A stretch of DNA of 64,000 nt, from assembly GCA_963662675.2 (NCBI GenBank), contig CAXXHP010000003.1:124001-188000 (forward strand), read 5' to 3'. The position numbers and the translations under genes are program-made. The notes under the pieces were generated by a model. It was not told the DNA's origin. It saw nothing but the letters and a program-made list of their open reading frames with translations, and made no database searches. The first letter of the stretch is position 1. Each line of letters begins with the position of its first letter. Below, piece after piece: positions 18,663 to 27,246 of the stretch. Origin of the DNA: G963662675 sp963662675 (GTDB lineage: Bacteria > Bacteroidota > Bacteroidia > Bacteroidales > Prolixibacteraceae).

Positions 18663-19988
18663 ATGAAAATATCTGTTGTTGGTACTGGCTATGTTGGATT
18701 AGTGTCAGGTACATGTTTTGCAGAAACAGGTCTTGAGGTGGTCTGTGTTGATGTTGATCAAAGTAAAATTGACATGTTGAATAACGGACAAATCCCTATT
18801 TATGAACCGGGCTTGGAAGACATATATAAAAAAAATGTAGAAAAAGGACGTTTAAGTTTTTCAAATAGCCTAGAGGATAGTCTAAAGGGCTCTGATGTCG
18901 TATTTATTGCAGTTGGTACCCCGCCGGATGAAGATGGAAGCGCAGATTTAAAATATGTTTTAGGCGTTGCCCGAGAGATTGGAAAGAATCTGGATCATTA
19001 TATGGTGGTGGCTACAAAAAGTACGGTGCCAGTTGGGACTTCGCAAAAAGTGCGGAACGTTATTCTTGAAGAACTAAGAAGCCGTAATGTCGATATTCCT
19101 TTTGATGTCGCTTCAAATCCTGAGTTTTTGAAGGAAGGGAGTGCTGTTCAGGATTTTTTAAGACCTGATCGGATTGTTGTAGGAACTGAATCTGAAAGTG
19201 CCCGAAATATGATGAAGCGGCTATATAAACCATTTTTGTTGAATGGGCATCCCATTTTATTTATGGATATTGCATCATCAGAAATGACGAAATATGCTGC
19301 AAACTCTATGTTGGCCACAAAAATCAGTTTTATGAACGACATTGCGAATTTGTGTGAATTGGTGGGAGCCGATATAACGATGGTTCGGAAAGGGATTGGA
19401 TCAGATCCTCGGATAGGGAATAAATTCATTTATCCCGGAATTGGATATGGTGGTTCTTGTTTCCCTAAAGATGTTCAGGCATTAATTAGGACAGGTGATG
19501 ATCTTGGTCATCCATTGGAGATATTGAAGGCTGTTGAGTCTGTAAATTATCGTCAGAAATCAATTCTTTTTCAGAAAATTGTTTCACATTTTGGAAAGGA
19601 TCTTTCAGGGAAGAAATTTGCAATGTGGGGATTGTCCTTCAAACCAAAAACGGATGACATGAGAGAGGCGCCTTCGTTAGTTATAATTGATTTGTTATTG
19701 GAAGCCGGGGCTGAAATCGCTGCTTTTGATCCGGTTGCAATGGATGAAGGGAAACGGGTCATTGGAGATAAGATAAATTTCTCAAAAGATGAATATGAGG
19801 CTTGTGTTGATGCCGATGCATTGGTGCTTGTTACTGAATGGGCAGAGTTTAGAATGCCTAATTATACCGTATTGGGGAAATTGCTTAAAAATAAAGTGAT
19901 TTTTGATGGACGAAATATTTATGATCCGGAAGAGATTACAGAAAATGAGTTTACCTGTTACAGTATAGGTCGAAAAGTCATTAAATAA
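18663..19988 (+). CDS. ugd: UDP-glucose 6-dehydrogenase
   Basis: 441 residues. N-terminal NAD-binding Rossmann motif VVGTGYVGLVSGTCFAE, central dimerisation domain with the catalytic cysteine C266 in GYGGSCFPKDVQ, and C-terminal UDP-binding domain (WGLSFKPKTDDMREAPS). It oxidises UDP-glucose to UDP-glucuronate with two NAD. The product is the substrate of the next gene, UDP-xylose synthase, 10 bases downstream. First gene of the nucleotide-sugar operon; products probably feed cell-surface polysaccharide. Confidence 0.96.
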   Translation: MKISVVGTGYVGLVSGTCFAETGLEVVCVDVDQSKIDMLNNGQIPIYEPGLEDIYKKNVEKGRLSFSNSLEDSLKGSDVVFIAVGTPPDEDGSADLKYVLGVAREIGKNLDHYMVVATKSTVPVGTSQKVRNVILEELRSRNVDIPFDVASNPEFLKEGSAVQDFLRPDRIVVGTESESARNMMKRLYKPFLLNGHPILFMDIASSEMTKYAANSMLATKISFMNDIANLCELVGADITMVRKGIGSDPRIGNKFIYPGIGYGGSCFPKDVQALIRTGDDLGHPLEILKAVESVNYRQKSILFQKIVSHFGKDLSGKKFAMWGLSFKPKTDDMREAPSLVIIDLLLEAGAEIAAFDPVAMDEGKRVIGDKINFSKDEYEACVDADALVLVTEWAEFRMPNYTVLGKLLKNKVIFDGRNIYDPEEITENEFTCYSIGRKVIK

Positions 19989-19998
19989 TAATTTAAGA

Positions 19999-20949
19999 AT
20001 GAAACGTATTTTGGTTACAGGTGGTGCAGGCTTTATTGGCTCGCACTTATGCGAAAGACTGCTGAATGAAGGGAATGAAGTAACATGCCTAGATAATTTT
20101 TTCACAGGCTCAAAGTCTAAGATAATACATCTTGTAGATCACCCGTATTTTGAATTGGTGCGCCATGACGTAACTATGCCTTATTATATTGAGGTTGATG
20201 AAATATATAACCTTGCTTGTCCGGCTTCTCCTGTTCACTATCAATATAATCCAATTAAAACGATAAAGACATCAGTGATGGGGGCCATTAATATGCTGGG
20301 GTTGGCTAAACGAGTAAAGGCCAAAATTCTGCAAGCTTCAACGAGTGAGGTTTATGGTGATCCTGAGTTGCATCCACAGCCTGAAAGCTATTGGGGGAAT
20401 GTTAACCCTATTGGTGTAAGGTCGTGTTACGATGAAGGTAAGCGTTGTGCTGAATCACTTTTTATGAATTATCAAATTCAGAACGAGGTGGATATTAAGA
20501 TTATAAGGATATTTAATACATACGGGCCCAAGATGGAGCCAGATGATGGACGAGTGGTTTCTAATTTTATCGTTCAAGCATTGAAAGGTGAAGACATAAC
20601 TGTTTTTGGCGATGGCTCTCAAACAAGGAGCTTCCAGTATGTTGATGATTTGGTAGAAGGGATGATCCGTATGATGAATACGGACAGTTCTTTTTTAGGG
20701 CCAGTTAATATTGGTAACCCTAATGAATTTACAATATTGGAGTTGGCGAATAAAATTATTGAACTAACAGGGTCAGGCTCAAAAATAATAGCTCGTCCAC
20801 TACCTGCCGATGATCCAACACAGCGTCAGCCTGATATTAGTCTGGCAAAGGAGAAGTTGAACAATTGGGAGCCCATTGTGCAACTAGAAGAGGGGCTAAG
20901 TAAGACGATTGCGTATTTTGATGATTTACTAAGTTCGAAAAATATTTGA
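19999..20949 (+). CDS. uxs: UDP-glucuronate decarboxylase (UDP-xylose synthase)
   Basis: 316 residues of the extended SDR family. NAD motif TGGAGFIGSHL near the N-terminus; catalytic Y144 and K148 in SCYDEGKR; the family mark LACPASPVHYQ and STSEVYGDPE identify UDP-xylose synthase rather than RmlB. It converts UDP-glucuronate to UDP-xylose. The length suits the soluble bacterial form without membrane anchor. It follows ugd by 10 bases and is followed by rmlA, whose ATG is 2 bases after this stop. UDP-xylose suggests xylose in the surface glycan. Confidence 0.94.
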   Translation: MKRILVTGGAGFIGSHLCERLLNEGNEVTCLDNFFTGSKSKIIHLVDHPYFELVRHDVTMPYYIEVDEIYNLACPASPVHYQYNPIKTIKTSVMGAINMLGLAKRVKAKILQASTSEVYGDPELHPQPESYWGNVNPIGVRSCYDEGKRCAESLFMNYQIQNEVDIKIIRIFNTYGPKMEPDDGRVVSNFIVQALKGEDITVFGDGSQTRSFQYVDDLVEGMIRMMNTDSSFLGPVNIGNPNEFTILELANKIIELTGSGSKIIARPLPADDPTQRQPDISLAKEKLNNWEPIVQLEEGLSKTIAYFDDLLSSKNI

Positions 20950-20951
20950 CC

Positions 20952-21833
20952 ATGAAAGGAATAATTCTGGCTGGAGGTTCCGGAACCCGTTTATACCCAA
21001 TAACAAAGTCAATTTCTAAACAGATCATTCCGGTTTATGATAAGCCAATGATTTACTACCCCTTGTCTGTATTGATGCTGGCAGGGATAACGGATATTTT
21101 GATTATATCAACTCCACATGATATTCCTCTGTATCAAAACCTGTTAGAAGATGGTTCTCAGTTGGGTATTAATATTCAGTATGCCATTCAGCCATCGCCT
21201 GATGGATTGGCACAGGCATTTATTATCGGGGAGGAATTTATTGGGAATGATAATGTTTGTATGATTTTAGGTGACAACATTTTCTATGGATATAATTTCC
21301 GTTCTATTTTGGAAGAAGCAACTGCATTGAAAGATGGAGCAATTGTTTTTGGCTATTATGTGAATGATCCTGAGCGGTATGGTGTTGTCGATTTTGATCA
21401 AAAAGGCGCAGTTCTTTCGATTGAAGAGAAGCCGGATGAGCCAAAATCGAACTATGCTGTTACCGGGTTGTATTTTTACTCAAATGACGTGGTGAAAAAA
21501 GCAAAATCATTAAAGCCATCGGTGAGAGGAGAATTAGAAATTACGGATTTGAACAGGCTTTATCTTAATGAGGGGCGGCTAAATGTTAAGCTGCTTGGGC
21601 GAGGTTTTGCTTGGCTTGATACTGGGACTCACGATAGTTTATTGCAGGCGTCAAATTTCATTGCAACAATCGAACAAAGGCAGGGGTTAAAGGTATCATG
21701 TATTGAAGAAATTGCGTATAAAAAAGGCTATATTGACAGAGATCAGTTGCTGGAGCTTGCCAAACCTTTACGGAAAAATCAATATGGGGAATACTTGTGT
21801 AAACTAGCAAACAATAAAATCTCGTCATTTTAG
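20952..21833 (+). CDS. rmlA: Glucose-1-phosphate thymidylyltransferase
   Basis: 293 residues from the ATG at 20952 (MKGIILAGGSGTRLYP); a TTG two codons earlier overlaps the preceding stop and is less likely. The nucleotidyltransferase signature GGSGTRLYP (residues 8-16) and KPMIYYPLSVLM are those of RmlA. It makes dTDP-glucose from glucose-1-phosphate and dTTP, the first step towards dTDP-L-rhamnose. rmlC and rmlD follow, but the second-step enzyme RmlB is not in the window. Confidence 0.95.
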   Translation: MKGIILAGGSGTRLYPITKSISKQIIPVYDKPMIYYPLSVLMLAGITDILIISTPHDIPLYQNLLEDGSQLGINIQYAIQPSPDGLAQAFIIGEEFIGNDNVCMILGDNIFYGYNFRSILEEATALKDGAIVFGYYVNDPERYGVVDFDQKGAVLSIEEKPDEPKSNYAVTGLYFYSNDVVKKAKSLKPSVRGELEITDLNRLYLNEGRLNVKLLGRGFAWLDTGTHDSLLQASNFIATIEQRQGLKVSCIEEIAYKKGYIDRDQLLELAKPLRKNQYGEYLCKLANNKISSF

Positions 21834-21892
21834 AATATTACGATTGAAATAATCGAGTTCATGCAGTTAATACATCATTCAGAAAGATGATT

Positions 21893-21934
21893 TGTTTGGC
21901 ATGGAAAGTTCTTTGTAATATTGCAAACCAAACA
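21893..21934. repeat. Inverted repeat in the rmlA-rmlC gap
   Basis: TGTTTGG (21893-21899) pairs with CCAAACA (21928-21934) around a 28-base loop that itself contains the near-palindrome TTTGTAATATTGCAAA. No T-run follows, so this is more like a leader structure or protein site before rmlC than a terminator. Confidence 0.4.
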
Positions 21935-21941
21935 TATCTAA

Positions 21942-22490
21942 ATGAAAATTCATAAAACACCAATAGACGGATTGATTATTATAGAACCAAGGGTATTTGA
22001 AGACGACAGGGGTTATTTTTTTGAGAGCTTTCATGCTGATCGCTATCGTGAAGCTGGCATATCCTCCGATTTCATTCAAGATAACGAATCAAAATCTGTG
22101 CGGGGTGTGATCCGAGGGCTTCATTATCAGGCAGGTCCTTATGCTCAGGCAAAATTGGTACGCGTAATTGAAGGTAGTGTTTTTGATGTGGCAGTTGATC
22201 TTCGAAAAGATTCGCCAACTTTTGGGCAATGGTTTGGTGTTGAGCTGACTAGTGAGAATAAAAAACAATTTTATATTCCACGAGGGTTTGCTCATGGATT
22301 CTCTGTCTTGAGCGAAACTGCAATATTTACGTATAAGTGTGATAATTATTATCATCCTGAATCGGAATGTGGTATTGCGTACAATGATCCGACCTTGAAG
22401 ATTGATTGGAAAATATCAGTCTCTGAAGAAATTATTTCTGAAAAAGATAAAGGCAATTTGTTATTTAGTGAAGTGGACTTCAATTTATAG
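21942..22490 (+). CDS. rmlC: dTDP-4-dehydrorhamnose 3,5-epimerase
   Basis: 182 residues, cupin fold. Catalytic H61 in VIRGLHYQ and Y131 in AIFTYKCDNYY, plus the stretch IPRGFAHGFSVLSE, are the RmlC hallmarks. It epimerises dTDP-4-keto-6-deoxyglucose at C3 and C5. It is 108 bases after rmlA (with an inverted repeat in between) and 4 bases before the rmlD ATG. Confidence 0.95.
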   Translation: MKIHKTPIDGLIIIEPRVFEDDRGYFFESFHADRYREAGISSDFIQDNESKSVRGVIRGLHYQAGPYAQAKLVRVIEGSVFDVAVDLRKDSPTFGQWFGVELTSENKKQFYIPRGFAHGFSVLSETAIFTYKCDNYYHPESECGIAYNDPTLKIDWKISVSEEIISEKDKGNLLFSEVDFNL

Positions 22491-22494
22491 TGCT

Positions 22495-23376
22495 ATGAAG
22501 ATTTTGGTGACAGGGGCAAATGGACAATTAGGGTCAGAGATTCGAAATACATGCGTTCGGCATCCAAATTTAAGTTTCTTATTCACCGATGTGGATGAGC
22601 TTGACATTACAGACTTCAATGCCGTTGAGTCTTTTTTTGAGCGTGAAAAACCGGATTTCCTAATTAACTGTGCAGCCTATACTGCAGTAGATGTGGCTGA
22701 GACAGATGATGAGTTAGCTGAGCTGATAAACACAAAAGTGCCTGCCTATTTAGGTCGAATCACAAAAAAAAATGAATGTAGAATAATACATATTTCCACC
22801 GACTATGTGTTTGATGGGAGCGGCTGCCTTCCTTATACCGAAAATGATTTGGTTAATCCAGAATCGATTTATGGGAAGACAAAGCTAAATGGTGAAATCT
22901 CTTTATTGAAAGAGAACTCCAGCGCAATTATCATTCGCACATCCTGGTTGTATTCGTCTTTCGGTAATAATTTTGTGAAAACAATGATCCGGCTTGGTCT
23001 GGAGCGTGATGAGTTGAAGGTAGTTAGTGATCAAGTAGGGACACCTACTTATGCAGCAGATTTGGCTGAGGTGCTCGTAGATGTAATTTCAAAGACCACT
23101 ATGGGCGAAAAGGACTGGAAGCCGGGGATATATCATTACTCAAATGAAGGGGTTTGTAGTTGGTATGATTTCGCCAAGGCTATTCATGAAATGTATGGTG
23201 TAGAATGTAATGTGTATCCGATATCGACAGAAGAATATCCAACTCCTGCCAAACGACCTTCATATAGTGTTTTGAATAAATCAAAAATTAAGAAGTTTTT
23301 AGGAGTTGATATTCCATATTGGCGTGATAGTTTATCTTTGTGTATTGAGGAAATTAAGAATAAGAAAAATGAATGA
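22495..23376 (+). CDS. rmlD: dTDP-4-dehydrorhamnose reductase
   Basis: 293 residues from the ATG at 22495 (MKILVTGANGQLGSE), 4 bases after the rmlC stop. The frame is open further upstream into rmlC, but those codons do not look like RmlD. Motifs: GANGQLG cofactor loop (residues 7-13), STDYVFDG (101-108), catalytic Y126/K130 in IYGKTK. It makes dTDP-L-rhamnose, the last step of the pathway, using NAD(P)H. The 3' end overlaps the next gene by 8 bases. Confidence 0.95.
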   Translation: MKILVTGANGQLGSEIRNTCVRHPNLSFLFTDVDELDITDFNAVESFFEREKPDFLINCAAYTAVDVAETDDELAELINTKVPAYLGRITKKNECRIIHISTDYVFDGSGCLPYTENDLVNPESIYGKTKLNGEISLLKENSSAIIIRTSWLYSSFGNNFVKTMIRLGLERDELKVVSDQVGTPTYAADLAEVLVDVISKTTMGEKDWKPGIYHYSNEGVCSWYDFAKAIHEMYGVECNVYPISTEEYPTPAKRPSYSVLNKSKIKKFLGVDIPYWRDSLSLCIEEIKNKKNE

Positions 23377-25117
23377 AAATACTGAAATACTAGATATTGT
23401 AAAGAGCAAGGCCGAGTTATGGCTGGGGGAAGTATATGACGAACAAACGCAGGCTGAAGTTAGACGGATGTTGAATTCAGAGGATAAAACGATGTTGATA
23501 GATTCCTTTTACCGTGATTTGGAATTTGGCACTGGTGGATTGCGTGGAATCATGGGGGCAGGAACTAATCGTATGAATATTTATACAGTTGGTGCAGCTA
23601 CTCAGGGATTGTGCAATTATTTGAAAAAAGAGTTTTCTGAATTGGATCAGATAAAGGTCGTTATTGGTCATGATTGTCGGAATAACAGTCGTTTGTATTC
23701 AGAGAAAAGTGCAGATATTTTTGCAGCCAACGGCATTAAAGTATTCTTGTTTGATGATTTACGGCCTACTCCTGAATTGTCCTTTGTGATTCGTGAATTG
23801 GGGTGCCAAAGTGGAATAATTCTTACGGCATCGCACAACCCTAAAGAGTACAATGGATATAAAGCATATTGGGAAGATGGCTCGCAAATTGTGGGTCCAC
23901 ATGATGTTAATATTATTGCTGAGGTTCAGCAGGTTAAAGTTGAGGATATTAAATTCTCAGGCGATGCAAATTTGATAGAAATTATCGGAGACGAAATTGA
24001 TCAACGGTTCCTTGAGAAGGTTAAAACCGTTTCTTTAGCACCAGAAATCGTAGAAAAGCACAAGGATTTAAAGATAGTTTATACTCCGATTCATGGAACA
24101 GGAGTCAAGTTAATACCTGCGGCCTTGCGAGCTTTTGGGTTTGAAAATATAATTAATGTCCCGGAACAGGATGTTGTAAGTGGGGATTTCCCAACTGTTA
24201 TTTCACCAAATCCGGAAGAGCCTGCAGCTATGAAGATGGCGATGGATAAAGGAATGGAGGTCGATGCGGATGTAGTGATGGCGTCTGATCCTGATGCAGA
24301 TAGGATTGGAGTTGCTGTTAAAAATGACAAAGGTGAATTTGTAATTGTTAATGGTAATCAAACCGCACTGATATTTATTTATTACATCATCACTAAAATG
24401 AAAGAGAACAAATCGTTTAAAGGGAACGAGTTTGTTGTAAAAACCATTGTTACGACTGAGAAAATTGCGGATATTGCTCGCGAGAATAATATTACATATT
24501 TCGATGTATTTACCGGATTTAAATATATTGCTGAAATTGTCCGTGAGATGGAAGGGAAGATGAAATATATTGGAGGAGGGGAGGAAAGTTTTGGATTTAT
24601 GCCAGCTGATTTCGTTCGTGATAAAGATGCCGTTTCTTCATGTGCTATGATGGCGGAAATAACTGCTTGGGCAAAAGAAAAAGGGAAGTCGTTGTATGAA
24701 TTACTACAGGATATTTATTTGGAGTATGGGTACTCGAAAGAAAAAATGAAATATATAGTTCGTAAGGGTAGAGCAGGAGCATCTGAAATACAGAAAATGA
24801 TGATAGATTTCCGAACAAATCCACCTAAGGAACTTGGAGGGAGTCCTCTCGTATTGATTAAGGATTATGCAGATTTGACTGAAAGAAATGTAGAGACAGG
24901 GGAAGTCAACCCAATCCATCAGAAAGTAAAGTTGAATGTACTTCAGTTTTTTACAAAAGAAGGAACAAAAATATCAGTTCGCCCATCTGGGACAGAGCCC
25001 AAGATTAAATTCTATTTTGAAGTCGGTGGAGAGTTAAAAAGTAGGGCCGATTTTGAGGAAGTAGAGAAGAGGTCAGAGAAAAAGATTGATGATATTATGC
25101 AGGAACTAGACCTGTGA
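23369..25117 (+). CDS. Phosphohexomutase (phosphoglucomutase/phosphomannomutase family)
   Basis: 582 residues from the ATG at 23369 (MNENTEILDI), overlapping rmlD by 8 bases. Phosphoserine loop ILTASHNPKEYNGYK with S155, metal loop DPDADRIG from D307, sugar-specificity loop GGGEESFGFM and phosphate-binding loop RPSGTEPKIKFY. The length and order match PgcA-type alpha-phosphoglucomutases. In this operon it would interconvert glucose-6-phosphate and glucose-1-phosphate, supplying RmlA and UDP-glucose synthesis (inference from context). Confidence 0.93.
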   Translation: MNENTEILDIVKSKAELWLGEVYDEQTQAEVRRMLNSEDKTMLIDSFYRDLEFGTGGLRGIMGAGTNRMNIYTVGAATQGLCNYLKKEFSELDQIKVVIGHDCRNNSRLYSEKSADIFAANGIKVFLFDDLRPTPELSFVIRELGCQSGIILTASHNPKEYNGYKAYWEDGSQIVGPHDVNIIAEVQQVKVEDIKFSGDANLIEIIGDEIDQRFLEKVKTVSLAPEIVEKHKDLKIVYTPIHGTGVKLIPAALRAFGFENIINVPEQDVVSGDFPTVISPNPEEPAAMKMAMDKGMEVDADVVMASDPDADRIGVAVKNDKGEFVIVNGNQTALIFIYYIITKMKENKSFKGNEFVVKTIVTTEKIADIARENNITYFDVFTGFKYIAEIVREMEGKMKYIGGGEESFGFMPADFVRDKDAVSSCAMMAEITAWAKEKGKSLYELLQDIYLEYGYSKEKMKYIVRKGRAGASEIQKMMIDFRTNPPKELGGSPLVLIKDYADLTERNVETGEVNPIHQKVKLNVLQFFTKEGTKISVRPSGTEPKIKFYFEVGGELKSRADFEEVEKRSEKKIDDIMQELDL

Positions 25118-25142
25118 CATTATAAACTTAAACAACTAACTC

Positions 25143-25895
25143 ATGAATAAAATTGTAATATTATTATTTGTATTGCTGAGTTTTTCAGCATTTGCACAAA
25201 ATGAAATGCCAGAAATGGTGCCGGAGATGACGGAAGTGTGGGATCCTGAAGTTGCTGTGGTAACTCCGGGTGAAACTCCGATGGATGCCCCATCAGATGC
25301 AGTAATCCTTCTTGGTGAAGGAAAAGCCTTTGGCTATGAGTGGACTGATGCAGAGGGGGGTGAGCCCAAGTGGGAGTTTGAAAAAGGAATTGTAACAGTG
25401 AAGGGTGGAGCTGGTGTTATTCAGACAAAACGACAATTTCGAGATTTTCAATTGCACGTAGAATGGAGATCGCCGGCAGAAGTTGTTGGAGAAAGTCAAG
25501 GGCGTGGAAATAGCGGAATCTTTCTTCAAGGAATTTACGAAATTCAAGTGCTGGATAATTATAATAATAGAACTTATCGGAATGGGCAGGCAGGGAGTAT
25601 ATATAAGCAAACAGCACCTCTGGTAAATGCAAGCAAAGCTCCTGGAGAGTGGCAAACTTATGACATTATTTATACAGCTCCGCGCTTTAATGAGGATGGA
25701 ACATATTTCACTCGTCCAGTAGTAACGGTAATTCATAATGGCGTTTTGGTTCAGAATCGTGTTGAGGTTCGAGGTCCAACCGAATATATTGGTATTCCTG
25801 AGTATTCTATAAAGCAGCATGGCGATGGCCCAATAATTCTTCAGGATCATGGTAATCCAATTGGTTTTCGAAATATTTGGATTCGGGAATTATAA
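25143..25895 (+). CDS. Secreted DUF1080 protein (3-keto-glycoside hydrolase/lyase-like)
   Basis: 250 residues with a signal peptide (IVILLFVLLSFSAFAQ). The rest is one DUF1080 domain, a concanavalin-like beta-sandwich, with conserved stretches LHVEWRSP, GRGNSGIFLQGIYEIQVLD, and GPIILQDHGNPIGFRNIWIREL. DUF1080 members act on 3-keto-glycosides, cleaving after a partner dehydrogenase oxidises C3. Partner-type genes (Gfo/Idh/MocA and TIM-barrel isomerase-like) lie 7-19 kb downstream. It starts 25 bases after the phosphohexomutase, so it may be the last gene of the nucleotide-sugar operon; a hairpin terminator follows. Substrate unknown. Confidence 0.87.
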   Translation: MNKIVILLFVLLSFSAFAQNEMPEMVPEMTEVWDPEVAVVTPGETPMDAPSDAVILLGEGKAFGYEWTDAEGGEPKWEFEKGIVTVKGGAGVIQTKRQFRDFQLHVEWRSPAEVVGESQGRGNSGIFLQGIYEIQVLDNYNNRTYRNGQAGSIYKQTAPLVNASKAPGEWQTYDIIYTAPRFNEDGTYFTRPVVTVIHNGVLVQNRVEVRGPTEYIGIPEYSIKQHGDGPIILQDHGNPIGFRNIWIREL

Positions 25896-25927
25896 TCCAG
25901 CACTATCCAATAAAACTGCGTGAATAT

Positions 25928-25958
25928 AAAATGCCGAGGGAGAAACCCTCTGCATTTT
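25928..25958 (+). terminator. Terminator after the DUF1080 gene
   Basis: AAAATGC then GAGGG (25928-25940) pair with CCCTC then GCATTTT (25946-25958), with one internal mismatch and a 5-base loop, followed by T-rich DNA. Confidence 0.7.
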
Positions 25959-27150
25959 ATGTTTAATTGAAACTGTAACACATAAAAAACGAAGATTTGT
26001 TATAATGTTGATTCGTTGAAACACTTTAGTCAGGTTCGTTATAGGGTTTTCTCTATTATCATTCCATCTATATTCTGTGAAAATTAGTAATATGACGTAA
26101 GGTTGTTGGATTTCTTCTGACAGCCTTTTTTAGTAAATGCAGACTACTTATATAGATGTGATTGTTCTCCTTTGTGTTTTGTCGTATTGATGGTAGTTCT
26201 TCGGGATAATGTTCGCATTTTTACTATATCGTGGGTGTATTTTATTGCTTTTTTTGTTGTGTATCTGTTCGCTTGTAAATACAAGTATTGGTTGTTTATT
26301 GAGATAATACAGTATTTATTTTGCTTTATTTAATTGTGAGTTAGGCTTATTTATTGACAGGTAGAGGTGTGTGTCGATTTAGCTTCCAGTGTGATGTTTC
26401 TTTTATATTCGTATTCATGTGTTTACAAGTAGGGGTATTCTTTGTTTTTTGAAATGTACAAGTGTATTCTGTTTGTTTTTTAAAGTGTCACAGAGACACA
26501 GAGGTTGGTTGTGTATCTATTTCTTATGTCCATTAGAGTTATCCTTTTGTAGTATACATGGGGTGTGTGGGTGTTTGTATGCTTGTTTCTTTTAGTCTCT
26601 GACGTTTGTTGTCTCTCGCTTTTATGACTGTGTTTGTTGAAGTCTTTTTGTTAATTGTTTGTGTGTTTGTGTGTTGGGTTGTTAATCTGTAGCCTAACAG
26701 AATGTATTCAGGTAGGTCGACATAGATGTATTTAGCGAACTCAGGCAGTTCTGTAAATACATTAGTATACGCTGTTCAAAGACCGGGGTAGGTAGATGGA
26801 ATGGTGCTGTATATCTATCGTAGTTATGATACAAGATGAATTTTTGTGTTATGCAACACGTAAGGACATGTTGCGTTTTTCTGAGTTTTATTAAAAAAAA
26901 CAAAAACGAATATGGTATATTGCGCTCAGTTAAGATTTTTTAACAAATTTTAACGCATTCTTATCTGAGCAATAAGGATAAGGGTTCATTGTTTTGGAGA
27001 TGGCAAATAAGTGGTGTAAAGATCAACATTGATATCTAAGTAGTATCGCTTTGGTTGAGATATTAGGCGTAATTATAAAAGTCGCAGATATAAGCTAATT
27101 TAAACCCTAATGTATTATTTTGCCTATGGAATAAATCAAACTGACTGACT

Positions 27151-27189
27151 AACAATTGCTGGAGACTCCTAACACTCCTTTCAATTGTT
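27151..27189 (+). promoter_or_regulatory. Inverted repeat in the susC leader
   Basis: AACAATTG (27151-27158) and CAATTGTT (27182-27189) are perfect inverted copies 23 bases apart, ending 57 bases before the susC ATG. Could be a leader hairpin or a protein-binding site; no T-run follows. Confidence 0.4.
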
Positions 27190-27246
27190 TGATACTCTAA
27201 TCAGGGTGTCAGAAATTATCGAATTAATTAATCAAAACTTAAATTT

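Larger units (their letters stand above)
25896..27246. other. 1.35-kb non-coding region upstream of susC, G/T-rich on the plus strand
   Basis: No supported gene. After the terminator, roughly 26000-26700 is strikingly rich in T and G on the plus strand (many TGTTTGTGTG-like runs) with stops in all frames. The last 200 bases form the susC leader. I see no regulator gene and no clear TAnnTTTG promoter. Confidence 0.55.

Noticed and set aside
19999..20949. Reading the SDR gene before rmlA as the missing rmlB
   Set aside because: Motifs LACPASPVHYQ and the Y144-K148 context are those of UDP-xylose synthase, and at 316 residues it is shorter than RmlB (about 350).
25293..25850. A 185-codon open frame antisense to the DUF1080 gene
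   Set aside because: It lies fully inside a well-supported gene on the other strand, has no recognisable domain and reads as a shadow frame.
26484..26505. Short palindrome GTGTC/GACAC as an operator
   Set aside because: A 5-base arm in a repetitive G/T-rich region is expected by chance and lies more than 700 bases from susC.
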